Shown: in pieces, positions 60,976 through 64,000 of the stretch | How the letters are laid out: each line of letters begins with the position of its first letter | Numbering within the stretch: position 1 is the stretch's first letter | Assembly: GCA_019637095.1 (NCBI GenBank) | Contig: JAHBWG010000003.1 | Location: forward strand, 124,001-188,000 | Reading direction: 5' to 3' | Source of the DNA: Sandaracinaceae bacterium | Lineage (GTDB): Bacteria > Myxococcota_A > Polyangia > Polyangiales > Sandaracinaceae | Length of the DNA: 64,000 bases | Made by a program: the position numbers and the translations under genes | The notes under the pieces: model-generated | Database searches by the model: none | Told to the model about the DNA's origin: nothing | Seen by the model: only the letters and a program-made list of their open reading frames with translations

Positions 60976-62628
60976 GTGGTCCCGTTCGAGCTCGACGAAG
61001 GGACGGTGTTCGCCGGGGACTTCCGGGTCCTGTCGCCGCTCGCGCGCGGCGGGATGGGCGCGGTCTACGTCGCCGAGCAGGCGAGCACGGGCAAGCGGCG
61101 CGCGCTGAAGATCATGAGCCCGATGCTCGCGGACGACGCGAAGGCGCGCGAGCGCTTCGTCCAAGAGGCGCGCGTCGGGGCGCTCGTCGACAGCGAGCAC
61201 GTCGTCGAGGTGATCGCGGCGGGCGTCGACGAGGCGACGCGCATGCCGTGGCTCGCGATGGAGCTGCTCGAGGGCGAGACGCTCGGCGCGCGGCTCGAGC
61301 GCGGCGCGATCCCGCTCGCCGAGGTGAAGGAGATCGCGGCGCAGCTCCGGCACGCGCTCGCCGAGGCGCACGCCCGCGGGATCGTGCACCGCGACCTCAA
61401 GCCCGAGAACCTCTTCCTCGAGCGGCCGCGGCGCGCGGGCGTCCCGTTCACCGTGAAGGTGCTCGACTTCGGGATCGCCAAGCTCGTGCAGCAGGCGCGC
61501 GATCGGCACTCGGGCGGTACGCAGTCGCTCGGCTCTCCGCTCTGGATGGCGCCGGAGCAGGCGAACGCGCACACGATCTCGCCCGCCACCGACGTGTGGT
61601 CGCTCGGGCTGATCGCGTTCGCCGCGATCACCGGCAAGCCCTACTGGCGCGCGGCCGCCGGCGACGAGCTGCACCTCACGCGCTTGCTGGTGGAGATCTT
61701 GGTCGACCCGCTCGCGCCCGCGTCGCTGCGCGCCGAGGAGCTGCGCGCGCAGGTGGTGCCCGGCGAAGCGTTCGACGCGTGGCTCGCGCGCTGCGTGAAC
61801 CGGTCGCCCGAGGCGCGCTTCGCCGAGGCGGGCGCGTGCCTCGACGAGCTCGCGCGCGTGATCGACGCGGGGGACTTCCGCGCGAACGACGAGGCCTCGC
61901 TCGGCCACGGCGCCGCCGCGATCACCTCGCGCGCGTCGGCCATCGATCCCGAGAGCCCGACGGTGCCGATCGACGCGAGCGAGCACGAGCCCATCGTGCG
62001 AAGGGACGCGCCGCCGACGCGCGAGGGCGCGAAGGGGAGCCTCGGGCTCGGACAGATCGCCGCGCTCATCGCGGGCACCACGCTCATCGCGCTGCTCGCG
62101 GTGTTCGGCGGGCTCGGCGGCTACGCGGTGTTCACCGCTCAGCGCGCCGAGGACGCGGTCGTGTCGCGCGGCCTCGCCGGGCCCCACGGGCTGAGCGAGG
62201 CCCAGCCCACGCCTCCGACCCCGATCACCAGCCAGCCGGCGATCGAGCGAGCCCAGCCCCCAACCCCGCCGAGCGACGCGGCGTCCCCCGACGCGGCCGT
62301 CGACGCCGCATCGGAGCCCGCGCGAGCGCGCCCGCCGGCACCGGCGCCGCCGGCGCCGCGCGACGACGCGACGAGCCGCGCGCTCTACGCGGGGACGATC
62401 GGGCCCTGCTGGCAAGAGGAGCTCGTGCGCAACGCGCCGGGGCCGACGCGCCTCGAGGTCGAGCTGATCCCGACGGCCGACGGACGCGGCGTCGCGAACG
62501 TGCGCCTGCCGGAGCGATGGCGCGGGACCCCGTTCGCCGAGTGCATCGTCCGCGGCCTCCCCCGGACACGCTTCGCGACCCCGCCGACGAGCCACCGCGC
62601 GGTGCTGATGCTCCCGGGCGCGCGCTGA
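60976..62628 (+). CDS. Ser/Thr protein kinase with membrane helix and extracytoplasmic C-terminal domain
   Basis: 550 residues from GTG 60976. Kinase domain, residues 15-295: PLARGGMGAVYVAE, RALKIMS, IVHRDLKPENLFLE, VLDFGIAK, GSPLWMAPEQA. After a linker comes one membrane helix (IAALIAGTTLIALLAVFGGLGGYAVFTA, about 355-383). A Pro/Ala-rich stretch follows, then a C-terminal periplasmic domain of about 80 residues with two Cys (GPCWQEEL, AECIVRGL), similar to TonB-like or energy-sensing C-terminal domains found on other myxobacterial kinases (family recollection). It is the last gene of the operon with the GMC enzyme. Confidence 0.88.
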   Translation: MVPFELDEGTVFAGDFRVLSPLARGGMGAVYVAEQASTGKRRALKIMSPMLADDAKARERFVQEARVGALVDSEHVVEVIAAGVDEATRMPWLAMELLEGETLGARLERGAIPLAEVKEIAAQLRHALAEAHARGIVHRDLKPENLFLERPRRAGVPFTVKVLDFGIAKLVQQARDRHSGGTQSLGSPLWMAPEQANAHTISPATDVWSLGLIAFAAITGKPYWRAAAGDELHLTRLLVEILVDPLAPASLRAEELRAQVVPGEAFDAWLARCVNRSPEARFAEAGACLDELARVIDAGDFRANDEASLGHGAAAITSRASAIDPESPTVPIDASEHEPIVRRDAPPTREGAKGSLGLGQIAALIAGTTLIALLAVFGGLGGYAVFTAQRAEDAVVSRGLAGPHGLSEAQPTPPTPITSQPAIERAQPPTPPSDAASPDAAVDAASEPARARPPAPAPPAPRDDATSRALYAGTIGPCWQEELVRNAPGPTRLEVELIPTADGRGVANVRLPERWRGTPFAECIVRGLPRTRFATPPTSHRAVLMLPGAR

Positions 62629-62677
62629 CCCGCGTCGACGGTGCGCAGACGCTGGCGCCGCGAGGTCGCGCGTGCGG

Positions 62678-62683
62678 TAGGCT
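62678..62683 (+). promoter_or_regulatory. Possible -10 element 6 nt before an ATG start
   Basis: TAGGCT within CGGTAGGCT lies exactly 6 nt before ATG 62690, which would place transcription start at the start codon. Layout as at 21526 and 23282. Confidence 0.35.
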
Positions 62684-62689
62684 GCGCGG

Positions 62690-63808
62690 ATGCGCTGGAC
62701 CGCGCTCGCGCTCGCCTCGTCGTGCTTCGCCGCGCCCGCGACGGCGCAGTTCCCCGAGTGGCTCGAGCGCGAGCCGGCGGCGTGGGCTGGGCGGCGCGAG
62801 CCGCAGCTCGAGAGCCCGGCCGCGCAGCTCGCGCGGGCGCCCGAGGAGGAGCCGGGGCCGCTGAGCGGCGCGCTGCTCGTCTGTCGCCTGCGCGTGACCG
62901 ATCCGGAGAACGGGTTCTGGGACACGTTCGCCGCGCCGGACCTGCGCATCGTGGTGCAGCGCGGCCGGCGGCGGATGGAGGTGTGGGGCACGGAGAACGC
63001 CTACGAGCACGCGTTCTCGTTGCCCGGCGTGGATCTGGGCCCGCGCGACGCGCTGCGCTTCGCGATCGCGGATCGCGACGTGACCGGCGACGAGCCCATC
63101 GCGCGCTTCGAGGCGCGCTACGAGGGCCGCTTCCCGCTGACGCTGAGCGCGCGGTACGTGAGCGGCGAGTGCCGGCGCGTCGCGCCCGATCGGGTCGACG
63201 CGCGGCTCGCGGCCGCGCGCGGGCACGCCGAGGGCGCGGTCGCGCGCGTCGAGGACGCGGCGCCGGATCTCGCGCGCGAGGATCTCGGCCGGCCGACGGC
63301 CGCGCTCGGCGAGGCGCGGCGCCACCTGCTGCACGCCGCCGCCCTCGGGAGCTGGCGCGAGCCGGGCGTCGCCGGGCTGCGGCTGCGGCTCGAGCTCGGC
63401 GAGCGCGCGTTCACCACCGCGCTCACCCGGGCGGTCGCCGCCGCGCACCGGAGCGCCCCGCGCGTGGGCCAGGACGCCCGCGCCCCGGACGGAGGGGCCG
63501 TGCTCGTGCGACGGCTCGCCTGCGGCGCGAACGCGCGCGCGATGGAGCCGACCGAGGAGCAGCCGACCGCGCGCTGCGTCGCCCACCTCGAGGTCGAGGC
63601 GCCGGCGCAGAGCGACGCGGCGCCGGCGTGGCTCGGCGCGATCGACGCGCTCGACGCGCGCGGCTCCCGGCACGAGGCGCGGCAGACGCTCGTGCTCGGG
63701 CGCACGGACGGCGGGCGCCTGCGCGTCGCGGTGGTGCTCTCGCCGTTCACCCCGCGGCGCGCGATCCTCCGCCTCGCCGGCGGCCGCGCGTTCCTGCGCG
63801 CGAGCTGA
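62690..63808 (+). CDS. Exported protein of unknown function
   Basis: 372 residues from ATG 62690. A signal peptide (RWTALALASSCFAAPATAQ) is followed by a mature domain with a C2-like or beta-sandwich section (LRIVVQRGRRRMEVWGTENAYEHAFSLPGVDLGPRDALRFAIADRD, about residues 85-130). An alpha-helical middle and another beta section (CVAHLEVEAPAQS) complete it. The DLGPRDALRFAIADRDVTGDEPI part looks like a C2-type calcium-independent domain, but this is only a resemblance. No family is assigned. The gene follows the kinase operon and has its own -10-like sequence. Confidence 0.75.
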   Translation: MRWTALALASSCFAAPATAQFPEWLEREPAAWAGRREPQLESPAAQLARAPEEEPGPLSGALLVCRLRVTDPENGFWDTFAAPDLRIVVQRGRRRMEVWGTENAYEHAFSLPGVDLGPRDALRFAIADRDVTGDEPIARFEARYEGRFPLTLSARYVSGECRRVAPDRVDARLAAARGHAEGAVARVEDAAPDLAREDLGRPTAALGEARRHLLHAAALGSWREPGVAGLRLRLELGERAFTTALTRAVAAAHRSAPRVGQDARAPDGGAVLVRRLACGANARAMEPTEEQPTARCVAHLEVEAPAQSDAAPAWLGAIDALDARGSRHEARQTLVLGRTDGGRLRVAVVLSPFTPRRAILRLAGGRAFLRAS

Positions 63809-63942
63809 GCGTCTGCCGTCACCAACGCCGCGCGTCCCGCTCGCCCGCGCCAAGCCCTCGCGAGCGACACGCGCGGCGTCGCGCACTCGCCGCGCGCGCA
63901 GTGTCTCGACGTGCGACGGCGACGTCGCGCTCTTCGCCGAGC

Positions 63943-64000
63943 TCAGGACGGCGGCGACGCGACGCGCTCGGTCTGGGGCTCGTCGTCGGCGAACACGGGG
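63943..64000 (-). CDS. C-terminal end of a gene that enters from the right edge
   Basis: On the minus strand a frame from the window edge (PVFADDEPQTERVASPPS) ends in TGA at 63943. The composition is that of an acidic, flexible C-terminal tail. Too short to identify. The 134 bp between it and the gene ending at 63808 show nothing further. Confidence 0.35.
   Translation of the reverse strand, partial: PVFADDEPQTERVASPPS

Overview
The window is very G+C rich (about three quarters by eye) and densely packed, with many 4-base stop/start overlaps and many GTG/TTG starts. It carries three eukaryote-like Ser/Thr kinases, a STAND-type ATPase at the left edge, a BTAD/ATPase regulator, and lipoproteins with Asp-Ala-Gly-rich linkers. 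A complete branched-chain amino acid operon uses citramalate synthase. Together this suggests a myxobacterium-like deltaproteobacterium (Polyangia/Sandaracinus type). That placement is inference; there is no rRNA in the window.

Layout. 1-674: N-terminal part of a NACHT/NB-ARC-like ATPase. 789-4097: a tightly overlapping four-gene operon ending in a di-haem cytochrome c lipoprotein. 4107-8517: a lipoprotein, a membrane protein, a PI-PLC-like lipoprotein, a Na+/Ca2+ exchanger-like protein and a spermidine-synthase-like protein. 8543-20019 (minus): leader peptide-ilvD-ilvB-ilvN-ilvC-leuA-leuC-leuD-cimA-leuB, preceded by what looks like a complete transcription attenuator (Leu/Val/Ile-rich peptide, terminator, perfect 10-bp antiterminator pairing). 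Divergent from it is pheA, encoding a chorismate mutase/prephenate dehydratase. 21.5-26.6 kb is an accessory island: a nucleotidyltransferase pair, a four-helix-bundle protein, a DOMON-like protein and a GH114-like protein, bracketed by inverted hexanucleotide satellites and a family of about 50-bp hairpin repeats. 26.6-35.2 kb: TPR-like proteins, a regulatory-domain methyltransferase, a DUF2325-like protein, a second methyltransferase, a Rieske oxygenase and a nitronate-monooxygenase-like enzyme. 35.2-42.5 kb: a 7TM-sensor Ser/Thr kinase, and an RND efflux pump divergent from a TetR regulator. 42.5-49.6 kb: lipid, sugar, redox and stress enzymes. 49.6-55.9 kb: a frameshifted BTAD/AAA regulator coupled to a zinc ribbon-Ser/Thr kinase-LRR-globin fusion. 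55.9-64 kb: a MaoC-like/DUF4242 pair, an EamA transporter, an SGNH hydrolase, a GMC oxidoreductase operon with a third kinase, and an exported protein.

The most notable items are the kinase-LRR-globin fusion, the ilv-leu attenuator, the satellite/hairpin repeat island, and a strongly over-represented palindrome CAA-N6-TTG. All ten copies of that palindrome lie in coding sequence as in-frame Gln-CAA plus Leu-TTG. No rRNA, tRNA, CRISPR array, transposase or phage gene was recognised.
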